From assembly GCA_030280995.1 (NCBI GenBank), contig JASXTE010000007.1:16856501-16920500 (forward strand): DNA of 64,000 bases, read 5' to 3'. Both the position numbers and the translations under genes were made by a program. Source of the DNA: Hemileia vastatrix (Eukaryota > Basidiomycota > Pucciniomycetes > Pucciniales > Zaghouaniaceae). Each line of letters starts with the position of its first letter. Positions within the stretch are counted from its first letter, which is position 1. The notes beneath the pieces are model-generated. The model saw nothing but the letters and a program-made list of their open reading frames with translations, did not search any database and had not been told where the DNA came from. Positions 43,789-55,401 of this stretch are shown piece after piece.

Positions 43789-45801
43789 TTTCAGGCAGAT
43801 TACTAGACTTAACCAGTAAATAATTAATTATTGACTAGAGTAGAGATATTCCTTGTACCTCTTATTGTATTTATTATAACTTACTTTACAAATCACTTAT
43901 AATATTTTAACTAATTAATAAGTGAATTTAAGTAATTTAATAATTAATTATTTCCCTCATTTTTTATTCCTTGACCGCATCCTCATGACAGCTGAAATGT
44001 AGACTTAACTATTAAAATACTAAATATTAAAATCAAATTCTTTTATTTTACTTTGAAATATACAGAAGACTAAATAAATCAAATAAATTTAATAAAAATG
44101 ACGTATACAGATAAATACTGTATATGAGAACATTCTTTAATATTTGAAATTTCTATTTCTGTGGATATGTTCTCTCTGAGGTCCTCGTTTATGTAGAATT
44201 GTGGTTCCATGGTTTCTCTCCTTTTGCCTATATAAGGACTCTCAATTTCACTGCTCTTGATCATCCTATTCTTTACCAACAATCAATTATTATATATACA
44301 ACAAATATATTATGTCAGCCAGGCTATACCAGGAGCCAGTAAGTTTTATGTCAATTTACTGGAACTAAAAGAGGGCGTAAAAATTTGCTTATTATGTATA
44401 TAAATTAATCTTATATTGCATAATGAAATGATATAATTATTTTATTAAATATATATAAATATTATAATATTTTTATTATTATATAAATTATTTATACATT
44501 TAAATTAAGCATGATATATATTCTATAAATTTTGGCGCATTTTTTATGTATTTAATATATAAAAATTTATAATTAATTAATTATAAACATATATTATAAC
44601 TATAAGTGTAAAATTGACTTAAAATATAATTAAATTAATTAATTAAATTTATATATTAAATAAACCTTTTTCATACATTATTGAACAATAATATTGGCCA
44701 CTTTCTTGACCCTTAATTGTGTCAGTAAAATTAGTAAACAAATTATAACACTTATTTAATAACATGGTATTAAAATTATCACTTTAAATTAGGAATATCA
44801 TTAAGTTAATTATATGTTTCATTGAAACTAATTAAGTGAATTAATTACATAGTTAAAACAATTAATAAAAACTGCTTTATACTGGATTGAATTGATTACA
44901 TGGATCTTGGTGTGAAAATAATTCTAATTGTTTTAATTAAATCCTTTACATCTCACTGTAATAACTGTTTTGGGTTATTTCACTAACTGTTCTCATTTTT
45001 CAGACTTACTTAGTTACTAATTATTTTAATTAATTATTTTGGGAAGTTATGGTGGGAAAATTGGTTAATTACTCACGGGTTTAGTTTATTGTCTAATGTT
45101 TTTCTCTCAATCTCTATGTTTAGTTCTATTCTTTTATATTCTTGTTTCATTTTATTACTATTTTGTAATTACTCATTTGTGACGCTTCAGAGGGTCTTTT
45201 GCCTATAAAAGGCTTTGGATAATCCCCTGTAGCTGCATGATTTATTATACACTCAATCTTGAATACATTATTAATATAATACGTTTATTAATATTTTTAT
45301 TAGTATTATAAATCTAATTTAAATTTCATATACATAACTAAAGGTTGCAATAAGTCTAATAATAATAACAGTGTTTACCACGCATTGAAATAATACTTAA
45401 ATAAATATATTATAATTTAATAACCTTCACTACTGTATCAAGTCCAAAAGAATCTTGTTGTCTCTCTCTCTCTGAATAATTATTTTTTATTATTATTTTA
45501 TTTCTTTATCTTTTATAACCTTTTCCCTATCTTTCCTCCCCTCTTCTCTGTTTTTTTCTCTCTTTCTCTCCTTCTTCTAGACGACCAGCCAATATATTAC
45601 TACTATAACCTCTCTTAGTATTTGCACTCTAGTATCTCTAAGTTATCAAAATAATAATAATAATAAATCTATTTCCTTTTTATTAAGTAATTAAATATAA
45701 AAGAAATAAAATATGTACCAATATATATACTCTTGAGTTTCCCTACCTTCACCACCATTGGACCATTGAAAAATCTTCTAGACCGAAAGCAACCCTTGAC
45801 A
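43789..45801 (+). repeat. Solo LTR-C variant, split by a solo LTR-A
   Basis: Starts TTTCAGGCAGATTACTAG (diverged TGTCAGCCAGGC) and ends AACCCTTGACA, with perfect TSD GTCAT at 43784-43788 and 45802-45806. A TATATAAGGACTC box is near 44227. Homologous to 59039-60657. The LTR-A at 44313-45594 lies inside it. Confidence 0.9.
44313..45594 (+). repeat. Solo LTR-A nested in LTR-C
   Basis: 1282 bp starting TGTCAGCCAGGCTATACC and ending CCAATA, where other copies end CCGACA. Perfect TSD TATTA at 44308-44312 and 45595-45599 fixes both ends despite the decayed terminus. Confidence 0.92.
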
Positions 45802-45974
45802 GTCATAGAGGACTAATCCAGAATACCCATTTAATCTTGAAACTTCTTCTTTAATATTCAGTTTTGAGTCTTGAAGGACTAAAAACTTCAAAATAAAGAT
45901 GTAAAAGATGTTGAAGAAAGCTTGAAAGTAAGCCAGTTTAAAGTCTTGGAGAAATTAAAGCATATATTTACATT

Positions 45975-46180
45975 CATTACACAATATGGGGGGTGGACTT
46001 GCTAGCAAGTCCGCAGCTTTGAACCCAAACTCACCACAGATTGAACACACATTGATCTATTGCCAAAGGAAGCATACAATCAGGGATGAAAACCACTCAG
46101 CAGAACACTTTTAGGTGGGTATTCAAGTAGAGTTCAGGTTGGGGACTTTCTAGCAAGTCCACCCCCTATGTTGTATAGTG
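45975..46180 (+). mobile_element. Palindromic inverted-repeat element, 206 bp
   Basis: Ends CATTACACAATATGG and (reverse) CACTATACAACATAGG, with the 3-bp TSD ATT at 45972-45974 and 46181-46183. The palindrome GGACTTGCTAGCAAGTCC is perfect at 45995-46012 and has one change at 46143-46160. The interior matches the reverse of 63346-63530. No coding capacity. Confidence 0.85.
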
Positions 46181-46183
46181 ATT

Positions 46184-47279
46184 GGAATCCAGTAACTTTC
46201 AAACACCATTAAACCCTGTTTTCTGTTTTAAAATAAAATATAAAATAAAAAAATGAAATAAAAATGAAATAAACTTAAATTAAATAAAGAATAATGAAAA
46301 TTTATATTCAAATATCATAATAATTTTTTTAATAATAATTAATAATTAATAATATTTTTAATAACAATTAATGATAATAATATTTGTTTTATGAAATGAA
46401 ATATGAAAAGTAAGCATAAAAAATTAAAAATTTGAAAGTAAAAAATATTTATAAGATATCCCCCAGCGATTTGATGAGCTATGCCCCTGACATCATAAAC
46501 ACATTCAAGTGCACCTTGATGTGGGACAAAATAGTTTAATAAAGATATATAAGAAATTTCAAATATTGTAAAACATAAAAAAAAAAAAAAAGATCACTGG
46601 CTGGGCTCCGTCCAATTTGTAAAAATGATTGGAGACCACCTGTGAGAATTTAGCCTAAATTTTTTTCTAAAACTAAAATTTTGAAATAAAACATAGCAAA
46701 AATAAAACAAAATAATATTCAAAACATAAAATATAAATAATCTTGAATTCTGAGTTCAAATGAGTGAATTTGGTTGAAATTTTAATTTTCCAATTTAAAG
46801 TCTTAGAGGACTACCCATTTAAAACAAACAAAGCAAGAATTAAAATAGATACAGAAGAACTATGAAAAAAAACATTGTGAAGAAATTGTGTATAAAGAAG
46901 CCAGCCCATCAATTACCCCAAACTTTACAATTTTTAATTTAGAACGTTCCCCTATGAGCACTTCTACCAAAAATAACATAGTCCAACTCAAATTTTCACC
47001 ATAAAAAATACTTTTGAAAATACAATTAAGCAATTGAACTTTAAAATGGAAGTGGGTAGTTTATCCTTATTTCAGATTTTTTCATCATAATTATAGTAGG
47101 TAGTTCATCCTCAATTTTGAGTTATATTAAAGCACACCTGGTTCCCCTTGGATAGAACTGCTTAAATTGATTAGATGCTACCCTATTTTTTAAAAGTACA
47201 CCATCCAACTCTTCTAAAATATAAACTTCCAGACACCTTTTCTCTGAATCTATCTCATCCATTCCACTTATCAGCAAAA
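46184..47279. other. AT-rich DNA with scattered relics
   Basis: A run of about 15 A at about 46570-46586 is followed by a GATCACTGGCTGGGCTCCG-type segment; a poly(A)-ended retroposon is possible but nothing coding adjoins it. Minus-strand LQDxKL-like motifs are faintly readable near 46795 and 47040-47130 (KIEDELP). They resemble the repeat array at 58.1-58.9 kb. No gene. Confidence 0.4.
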
Positions 47280-48083
47280 ATCTTCCCCCACTGAATTTCC
47301 AAAATTCTATTATACACCAAAAAAATGTCTCCAGTCTTCAAAGGTTTCCTTAGCCTATGTGCCAAAAATTAATCCCAGTATCTTACTAGCTGATTTTTCA
47401 TCTTGATCATCCTAGAATATGCCTTCTCTAAGTATCTTTCTTTCTTTTTGAACTGCATTATTATTGAACATAACAATTCTTCAGTAGTCTTTACATTTCC
47501 ACAATATACTCCAAGATATGATTCAGATTCTAAATCAACTGATAAAACTACATTTTGATAAAAAATAAGTATTTAAGTTAAATATACAGTTGTCCTTTTG
47601 TCAGTGATTCTATCAGCAAATAAAACTAATGGTAAATAGTGCCTCCACTTTTCTGCACTTTTCACACACATTTTAACCAAGGAATCCTTAATGAATTTAT
47701 GTCCCCTTTCTACCATTTCTTCAGCTTCAGGGATAATAAGGGGTTGATACCTGAGCCTTTGATCCAACCTTTAATATAGCTTCTCTAAATTCAGCTACAA
47801 ATTCTGGGCCTCCATCAACTGTCACCAATTTCATCACACCATATATGTACACCGAATCCTTCATTAAGAAATCTGTCACATTTTTTTCATTCAAATTAAT
47901 AAGAGGTGCAGCCTTAATCCATCCAGAAAAATAATTTCTTGCTACAATCAAATATATATATCTCCCCTATTTGATATGAAGTGCATCCAAACTAACCCTA
48001 CCAAAAATAGTGTTTTCAAAGGTTTCATGTCCAGGCTCCTTTTGCCTTGAATAGATTCTCTTTTGAGATTCTTCACAAGAATG
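47280..48083 (-). pseudogene. Element 8 integrase, C-terminal half
   Basis: Minus strand: CEESQKRIYSRQKEPGHETF, VSLDALHIK, a stop, IVARNYFSGWIKAAPL, VTVDGGPEFVAEFREAILK, STPYYP, ERGHKFIKDSLVKMC, WRHYLPLVLFADR, then with stops LEKAYSRMIKMKNQLARYWD and KPLKTGDIFLVYN. This is the Ty3-type integrase core (D in SLDALH, D in TVDGG, E in VERGHK) and its GPY-like end, of a family different from A-D. It is cut at 48083 by element 3 and resumes at 57465. Confidence 0.82.
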
Positions 48084-48088
48084 AAACC

Positions 48089-49339
48089 TGTCGGTCAGTT
48101 GTCTAGAAGAGAGGAAGAAAAAAAAGAAGAATTAGAAGAGGAGAAGGAGGAAAAGATTATGGGTAATAAAAGAAATAAAAATTATAAAAATTTTTTAATT
48201 TATTGAGGAGAATCAACGACGGTTTTCTTGAGAGGTGACAAAAGTGAGGTTCCTATTAAATAATAATATTATTCTAATGTAAGGGCTATGCGAGGCAGAC
48301 ACTGTGATCACTATCAGACTTAAAGCAAACTTTCAATTGTTATATAGAATTTTAATTAGAATTTTATTACTAATAAAAAGAATATAAACGTAATGTAAAA
48401 GTGTATTTAATTTGTTGAGTGTATAATAAGTGATGCCTCTACAGGGGATTATCCAAGGCCCTTTTATAGGCAATGGTCCCCTGAAGCGCTACAAATGACT
48501 ATATACAAAAGAGTAATGAAGTAAAACAAAAAGATAAGAGTAGACATTTGTAACATAGTAACTAAGAGAAAAATATACGAAAAATAACAAGTATCCCAAT
48601 AAAGACTGTAAAATTCCCATCCCAAATTCCCCAAATTAGTTTCTATAGATTAATAAGTAACTAAACAACCATGTGATCTACTAACTATGGGAAAAACAAA
48701 TCAAAACAAGTAATACAATCTGTTTTCAGTATTTCTAAGTGAAACAATTGACATGTTTTGATGCAACAAGGTATTCAATCAATTTAATTCAGCATAAGTT
48801 TATATAATTTAATTTTTTTCACTTATGTAGTTAAATACTAGTTAACTGAAACAATTAATTAAATTACTTTGAGAAATTATAATACTATTTTATAAAATAA
48901 GTATTATAATTTATTTAATTTTCTTTCTGACACAATTAAGGGTCAAAAGAAGCGCCATTACTTATTGTTTAATACTATATGAAAGATGTAATTTAATATA
49001 TAAATGTAAATAATTAATTTAAATATATTATAAGTCAATTTTACACTTATAATTATAATATATATTTTTAATTAATTAAATATTAATTTATAATTATTAA
49101 AAACATAATAATGCACCATTTATTTGTAGAATATAAAATATATTATGTTTAATTTAAATGTATAAAATTTATATAAATAATAAAATCAATATAACACTTA
49201 TATGTAATAAGATATTTATATAATTTTATTATGCAATAAAAAATTAATTTATATACATTAAATATAATTAATACGCCCTCTTTCAGGTTCTATAAGGTAA
49301 CACATCATTTACTGGGCTCCTGGAATAGCCTGGCTGACA
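48089..49339 (-). repeat. 3' LTR of element 3 (LTR-A)
   Basis: 1251 bp, TGTCGGTCAG to GGCTGACA on the plus strand. The polypurine tract (minus AGAGTGAGGGAG preceded by a T/A-rich run) follows at 49340-49360 and overlaps the end of pol. Confidence 0.94.
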
Positions 49340-49349
49340 CTCCCTCACT

Positions 49350-51083
49350 CTAAAAAAAACAATAAAAAAAATTGTATGATTTTTTCTTTTTGTATTTTTT
49401 CAACAGAGTAGGCAGATTTGAAATCTCCTTGCTAGGTATCCATGCATCATGTTCAGATGATTTGTTCTTATATCTCAATAAATATTCAATACCCCTTTCA
49501 GAAGTGATAATTCTATCATTGAGAATTTTATCAATTTCTGCTGTTTCTGTGACTTCCTGAGGGTTTTTCTTAGGTCTTCCCCTTCTTTTGGGAAATAAGT
49601 CACTGTTGGAAGTATAAGGTTTAAGCAAAGAAATGGGAAAAACAGGATGTTTCCTATCATATGGAGAATACAATACAACTTCCACTGCATTATCACCAAC
49701 CTTTCTTTTAACAACAAATGGCCCTACAAAAAGATCTTTTAATTTGTGGTTACGTTGTAAATTGAAATGGACAGTAGAGATCAACACTTCATCACCCTTG
49801 TTAAATGTGTATTCTTTATGGGATTTATCCCATCTTTTCTTTTCATATTCAAATGCTTTATCAATACAGCTCTGAGCATGTTTTCTGCATAGCTGTTGCA
49901 TTTGCATGAAAGATTTTACACCAGGGTGTAGTTCCAACTTAGGTAATTTATTATTGAGAATCTGAGCAGCAGTATGTGGGGCATAACCTAACCAAAGCTC
50001 AAAAGGCATTTTCTCAGTGACAGAATGAACAGTGCTATTATATGCAAATTCAAGACCAGGCAATAGAGTGACCCAATCATGAGTAAATCTGTCATTGTCT
50101 TTATATTCTAAACCAAAGGCACAATACATTCTAATCATATCTTCTAGAGTTTGAATCATTCTTTCAGCTAGACCATCAGTCTGAGGATGGTGAGCTGTAG
50201 ACAATTTCAACTCACAGCCACAAATATCCATCAAAGAGGTCCAAAACTCAGAAGTAAATTTTGGGTCTCTATCAGAGATAATGGCTTTTGGAAAACCAAT
50301 AATATTAAACATATAAGACCACCATAAGAAAGCTAATTCTTTGGTGGATACATCTTTGTGGGTTGGAATAAATTTGCACATTTTTGTAAATCTATCTACT
50401 ATTACCCAACAAGAGTTAAAGCTGTCTTTAGCTGCAACAGGAAGACCAGTGACAAAATCCATATTAATGATTTGCCAGGGAGCATTAGGTGCTTCAACAT
50501 GTTGTAATAACCCTGCCCTCTTACCTGTTAACCTTTTAGATTTTTGGAAGGAATCACAAGATTCAACATATAATTTTGTGTCTTCAGACATATTAGCCCA
50601 CCATGCAGTGTTTTTGATTCTAATTAATGTTTTCTCAAGATCAAAATGACCAGCTAATATGTCATCATGACAAAGTTTGAGGATAGTTTCTTTCATAGAA
50701 GGAGGAATTACAATTACATTATTAAGCTTTCTTCTATAATATATATAACCATCTTCAATAGAAAACTTTCCTTTACTCAAAGCATTTTGATACTTTGCAG
50801 GAAGAGTTTTTATTAATGCTTGAATTGAAGCATTCTTAGGATCATTTAAGATAGTAACCAATTTATTTAAATCAGAATCCTTCTCATATGAATCCAGTAT
50901 TAATTGCAATAAATCTTCTTCCATATCTAGTACAAATATACCATGGATATGAACAGTATCATCTTCAGGTACATAAGCAGGATTTGAGTCATTATTTGGA
51001 AGAGGCAATCTTGAGAGCATATCAACATTGGAGTGAACATTACCAGACCTATGGATAATTGTCATCCGTCCTCTGTATTCTTA
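49350..51083 (-). pseudogene. Element 3 integrase and chromodomain
   Basis: 571 open residues: connector (MTIIHRSGNVHSNVDML), zinc-binding CHDDILAGHFDLEKT and CDSFQKSKR (second Cys of CxxC changed to Phe), core NMDFVTGLPVAAKDSF, SDRDPKFTSEFWTSL, GLAERMIQTLEDMI, C-terminal DEVLISTVHFNLQRN and HPVFPISLLKPYTS, chromodomain IEYLLRYKNKSSEHDAWIP and LLKKYKKKK. Upstream it is cut off from RNase H by TAA at 51081-51083, where other copies have CAA (LAVQEYRGRM). The C-to-F change in the zinc site may itself be damaging. Confidence 0.9.
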
Positions 51084-52276
51084 AACAGCAAGTTGCCACC
51101 TGAACATATGTCTGTTAGGTGTCTTCAGGTTTAAGAGTGACTTCACAGCACTACAGTCAGTTACCAATTCAAATTTTTGGTCATCCAAATAGTAATGAAG
51201 CTTCTCAAGAGCCCAAACAACTGCTAAGCACTCCAATTGAGTGGAACCATATTTCAATTCACTATTTCTTAAGGTTCTTGAAATATAACAAATTAAAACT
51301 TCTGAGGATTTATCATTAATAATTTGCTTCTGGTGAAGGGCAGCACCCAGACCAATAAAGCTAGCATCTGTATATAGGACAAATGGCTTGTTAAATTCTG
51401 GAAGAGCCAATATAGGGGCTGTCATTAAGCAACTTTTTAATGTATTAAAATCTTTTTGACAGTCATTATTCCAGAGAAAGGCAACATCTTTTCTGGTCAG
51501 TTTTGTAAGAGGTAAGGCTATGACCTGATAATTCTTAATATATTGTCTATAATAGCCACACATCCACAAAAAACTTTGGATTTCTCTTACAGAAGTTGGT
51601 GCTTTCACATTTTGAATGGCAGCAACTTTGTTGTGGTCTACACAAATTTGTAAGCCTGACACAACATGGCCAAGGACTTTCAAAGATTGAAAACAAAATT
51701 TACACTTTTTTAAGGATAAGGTCATATTGATTTCATCCATTTTTTGGAAAACTCTATTCAAGTGAATCATATGTTCATCAAAAGTTTTAGAAAAAACAAT
51801 AATATCATCAATATAAACCATGAGCCAACCTTCGATAATTTCTTGATGGAAAGTGTTATCCATGACTTTCTGGAAAACTGAAGGAGCATTTTTAGGGCCA
51901 AATGGCATCCTAACATACTTATATATTCCCATATGAGTAGCAATAAGCAAAAACTTTTGAGAATTTTTTTCAACTGGAACCTGATGATAACCTTTATTAC
52001 CATCCAGACAACTAATAAATTTTGCACCTTGCAAGATAGCATGTATTGAATTAATTCTGGGTAAAGGATAAATATCATCAACAGAATAAGTGTTTAAAGC
52101 TCTTTAATCTCCACATAATCTAGCCTTATCTTTTTCATAAGAAATCAAGACTGGGGAGATGACACAACATTTAGGGGTGACATCTACTTTTTCAATGATA
52201 TTCATTTTTAATAATGTTGCAATATTATCTTCAATATCTTTTATTTTTGATGGAGAAGCAGGATATGGTTTTTCTT
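51084..52276 (-). pseudogene. Element 3 reverse transcriptase and RNase H
   Basis: One frame from about 52276: KPYPASPSKIKDIED-type fingers, LCGD then TAA at 52104-52106 (Tyr codon in other copies), RALNTYSVDDIYP, LDGNKGYHQVPVEKNSQ, MPFGPKNAPSVFQ, active site MVYIDDIIVFSK, thumb (LGHVVSGLQICVDHNKVAA), then RNase H (YTDASFIGLGAALHQK, LECLAVVWALEKLHYYL, TDCSAVKSLL). The 1-nt deletion in the AAGAAAAACC run near 52268-52274 puts this in a different frame from gag-protease. Motif residues all look intact. Confidence 0.92.
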
Positions 52277-55048
52277 AAGGGTAGGAGGAATATCACTCAA
52301 ATTACAGGATAAGGTAATTTTCATTTCTTCCTGAACAATTCCCAAGACATGAGAACCATGAGCAAAAGCCATAGGGAAAGAGGTAATAGAGGCAATAATA
52401 GAATCCTTTTGTTCACTAGTCAACTGATCACCAAAAGAAGCAGTATTTATTTCATTTAATAAATCATCCATTTCAGTTGTTGTTCTACCTTTACACTGGA
52501 TCAGTGAATTACAAGATTTCAACAAATGCCCAGAAGTTCTAGGAGAGGAAATTTTGAATTTCCTTTTCCCATTCATTCCTAAGGTAAAGCAATTATTTGC
52601 TGGGTCCAGTTTCACACCAAACATGGTTAAAATATCATTTCCCATAATAAACCAATTGCTTAAATTATCATTTTTCATGACAAAAAACTCACAAATAGCT
52701 CTGAAAAAACCACCATTATATTTGAAGAATACAGAGGTTTTGTATTTTCCAATAGGAAATAAGGTAGAACCATACCCTCTCCATTTTTCAGAAGTTATAG
52801 GTAATAATTTACTCAAATATTCCTTATCCACTGAAGTCAAAGCTTTTTCAGACACTACAATTCCTCCAGCACCAGAATCAAGAACTACATCAACATTTTT
52901 ACCATTAATGATAACAGGTGCCTTCAAAGGGGATATAGGTATAGAATTGTTAGTAATATCTTTAGTTATCTCAGCATTTTCTACTGAAGATAAATCCAAT
53001 ACACATTCTTCAGATATATTATTTAAAAAATGGACATCTTGTTCCAACATTAAAACATCTTTAACAGATTCATTGTCATAGGAGATATTACTTTCACAGT
53101 CACTGGAAGAATTATTGACATCAAGTTCAATTTCATCAGTGTCTTCATTTTGTTCAACAAGATGAATTTTCTTGTCACAAACATGACCCTTCTGCCATGG
53201 TTTGCTACATTTATAACAAGTATTTGTTGCATATTTTTTAGGTGCAACTGGGGCAGAGGGTTTACTAGATTTCTCTGGGAGCTTTGTAGAAGGTTTATTC
53301 TGATCATTATAAGATTTACCAAGGTAATTCTTTGGTTCATATCTATGGTTGAGCAGTACCTCATTACAGATATTAATGAAAGAATAATTTTCCCTTACAT
53401 TCTCAGTTCTAGCCACAATCAAATCCCTAAGAGAATTTGGTAATTTATACAAGATTTTATCTCTCCAAATATCATAATCCATCTTTGGATCAATTGCTCT
53501 AAGGATTTTTGTTATTTTCATCAGAAAAACAATGGGCTTTTCAACAGAGGAGGATACATATCTAGTATTCTCATACAGTCTCTGTTGAGCTAACGTGAAT
53601 TTTGAACCACCAAACTGATTCTCAATCAAGGATTTCCAATCATTCCATGTATAATGATTATTATCTAAAAGAACAGATTCATACCACATCAGGGCTACAT
53701 TGGAAAATAAAGAAATAATCTTAGAAACAATTTCCTCATCAGGTAGTTTATAAGATCTCTTTAAATTATCAATTCTTTGGATAAAGTGTTGCCAATCAGA
53801 GGAAGAATCACCATCAAAGGTAGGATATTGGTCTAACTTAGGCCAATTTTTCTGACTACTTGGATGGTCTACTTTTTGGTTTGAATTATTCATTATTAAT
53901 AATTCCTGAAGTTTAGCCAGGTTTTCAGAAATTTCATTATTTACAGAAACAGCTGGTGCATGACCATCACAAGATTTTTTGCTAGTAGCAAAAGATTTTA
54001 CAGACTCATTGTCAGTTTGTTTAATGGTTGAAATATGAGGAAGAAAGGATGAACTTTTCTCAGGTTTTTTTCCTTTATTTTTATGCAGCTTATTGACAGA
54101 ATTCTCATTCAATTTATCATTGATGGTTAAGGTTGAGAATTTTTCCTGCAGGTCAGACACATAGTTTCTTATTCTTGGAATTTCAGACATCTGGTCATTT
54201 ACTTTTGCAAGAGATAGAACATTTCTGTCCTCAGAAACTGAGTGTTTGGCACTTAGTGCATGGAAATCATTTCTTAGCTTTTTAACCTCATTTCGCAGAG
54301 ATTTTATTTCATTTTTTAATGAATAATTTTCTTCAATAAGGGGTTTCAATTCACTCAAGGTCTTATGTAGACTGATATTTCTATCTGAGATAGCTCTATG
54401 GTCACTTCTTATTTGTTTTTGTTGACTAAGAACAATATTCAAGGTTTCTTTGATTTTTAAATAAGCTGTATCTTGTACAGAAGAACTCACTTTACATTGC
54501 AAGTGTAAATTATTTAATCTATCATTTTCATGGATTAACACATCTCTCAAATGTTTGTCTTTCACAACATTAAAATCAAGGGTATCTTTCAATATTTCCT
54601 CAGAAGTTCTTTCAATTAAGGTATAGATTTCAGGGGGAACAGAATCATTTTTAATTGCAAGAGAAGGATTAATTAAAGAAGTTAAAGTTAAATGTAAAGG
54701 TTCATCAAATGACAATTTGATAATTACATCAATAGGGCTACTAGTTACAGGAAGCTGTCTTTTAACAGGTTTAACTGTTCTTTCACCATGTTCAATAATA
54801 TTACCTGCAGAAGAAGTTTTATTAGAAAACATACCCAAGTGACTATCAACCAAATTACTTACCATGGCAGAGGAGGAAACTTTCCCTGAGACTGGGTTTG
54901 GGATTGTTCTTGGGCCTTCTTTCTCCTGCCTTGTTGGTAGGGATGAGGAGGTGGATGGAAATTGGGTGTTCTGGATGGGCCAGGCTGATGATGAGGAGGG
55001 TGTTGCACATTCTGTTTGTAGTGACTCATTAGATAATCCCATTTCCAT
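52241..55048 (-). CDS. Element 3 Gag-protease (frame b), 935 residues open
   Basis: This is the longest frame in the window. N-terminal MEMGLSNES overlaps ORF1; a long coiled coil lies near residues 150-300; capsid near 415-560 (LDQYPTFDGDSSSDWQHFI, ALMWYESVLLD, AQQRLYENTRY, DLIVARTENVREN); zinc knuckle CYKCSKPWQKGHVCDKK; acidic linker; protease with VVLDSGAGGIVVSEKAL and FIMGNDILTMFGVKLDP; linker MAFAHGSHVLG before RT. The first in-frame ATG is 55048, but the likely entry is a -1 slip from ORF1 at 54880-54886. Frame ends after a 1-nt deletion near 52270. Capsid thus lies downstream of the frameshift, which is unusual. Confidence 0.88.
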   Translation of the reverse strand: MEMGLSNESLQTECATPSSSSAWPIQNTQFPSTSSSLPTRQEKEGPRTIPNPVSGKVSSSAMVSNLVDSHLGMFSNKTSSAGNIIEHGERTVKPVKRQLPVTSSPIDVIIKLSFDEPLHLTLTSLINPSLAIKNDSVPPEIYTLIERTSEEILKDTLDFNVVKDKHLRDVLIHENDRLNNLHLQCKVSSSVQDTAYLKIKETLNIVLSQQKQIRSDHRAISDRNISLHKTLSELKPLIEENYSLKNEIKSLRNEVKKLRNDFHALSAKHSVSEDRNVLSLAKVNDQMSEIPRIRNYVSDLQEKFSTLTINDKLNENSVNKLHKNKGKKPEKSSSFLPHISTIKQTDNESVKSFATSKKSCDGHAPAVSVNNEISENLAKLQELLIMNNSNQKVDHPSSQKNWPKLDQYPTFDGDSSSDWQHFIQRIDNLKRSYKLPDEEIVSKIISLFSNVALMWYESVLLDNNHYTWNDWKSLIENQFGGSKFTLAQQRLYENTRYVSSSVEKPIVFLMKITKILRAIDPKMDYDIWRDKILYKLPNSLRDLIVARTENVRENYSFINICNEVLLNHRYEPKNYLGKSYNDQNKPSTKLPEKSSKPSAPVAPKKYATNTCYKCSKPWQKGHVCDKKIHLVEQNEDTDEIELDVNNSSSDCESNISYDNESVKDVLMLEQDVHFLNNISEECVLDLSSVENAEITKDITNNSIPISPLKAPVIINGKNVDVVLDSGAGGIVVSEKALTSVDKEYLSKLLPITSEKWRGYGSTLFPIGKYKTSVFFKYNGGFFRAICEFFVMKNDNLSNWFIMGNDILTMFGVKLDPANNCFTLGMNGKRKFKISSPRTSGHLLKSCNSLIQCKGRTTTEMDDLLNEINTASFGDQLTSEQKDSIIASITSFPMAFAHGSHVLGIVQEEMKITLSCNLSDIPPTLKKNHILLLHQK
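54805..54862 (-). other. Candidate intron 2 of element 3 (58 nt)
   Basis: Donor GTAAGT overlaps the ORF1 end (CCATG/GTAAGT), TTTCTAATAAAAC holds a branch-like CTAAT, and CTTCTTCTGCAG is a strong acceptor. Splicing leaves TGG TAA, so ORF1 ends the same way, while frame b is broken. Intron retention would be needed for Gag-Pol. Confidence 0.5.
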
Positions 55049-55401
55049 TGCTCTACTTCCATAGTATTTGGATTTTGGATGATTGAGCTGGGTGGCTGTG
55101 AAGGTTGAGCCTGAAACTGAGGCTGATTGGGAGGCAACTGAGGAGGGGCCTGGTCCTGATTTTGGTTCCTAAGTTCTTGAACCTGATCCCACAAGGTGTC
55201 TACTTTTGCTTTGTACCTCATACTTTCTGTCTTCAGCTCTTTTGTATGACTGGACAGGTTGCTGATTTGTTGTGGTAGAGGAAGCTTTTTTATTTTGAAT
55301 CCTTTTGGAAGACCTTCTTGAGGTACTAGAGGCTTTACTTCCTTCTGTCGTGCTGGGGGAAGGGGGTTTGGTTTGTTTACTTCTCCTGTCATTTCCACAT
55401 C
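54862..55401 (-). CDS. Element 3 ORF1 exon 2 (frame a)
   Basis: 180 codons from the intron 1 acceptor: DVEMTGEVNKP, EGLPKGFKIKKLPLPQQ, a coiled coil (SMRYKAKVDTLWDQVQELRN), a Gln/Pro-rich stretch, VEQWKWDYLMSHYKQN, HPYQQGRRKKAQ, ending GKFPPLPW with TAA at 54859-54861. With exon 1 the protein is about 205 residues, undamaged here. The GLPKGFKIKK and WKWDY motifs recur in elements 1 and 2, and WKWDW in element 5. It has no domain I recognise; a Gag N-terminal or assembly factor is inferred from position and coiled coil. Confidence 0.78.
54880..54886 (-). promoter_or_regulatory. Candidate -1 slip site G GGA AAG (element 3)
   Basis: In frame a the codons are CAG GGA AAG TTT, giving an X XXY YYZ heptamer 18 nt before the ORF1 stop. 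The -1 frame is the Gag-protease frame. Compare 7422-7428 (A AAA AAC) and 38872-38878. Confidence 0.55.

Noticed and set aside
46570..46586. A run of about 15 A as the tail of a processed retrogene or LINE
   Set aside because: No coding sequence or target-site duplication could be found around it.
45807..47279. Host gene in the gap between LTR-C and element 8
   Set aside because: No frame over about 50 codons with gene-like composition, no intron-exon pattern, and the faint peptide motifs belong to the decayed repeat array.
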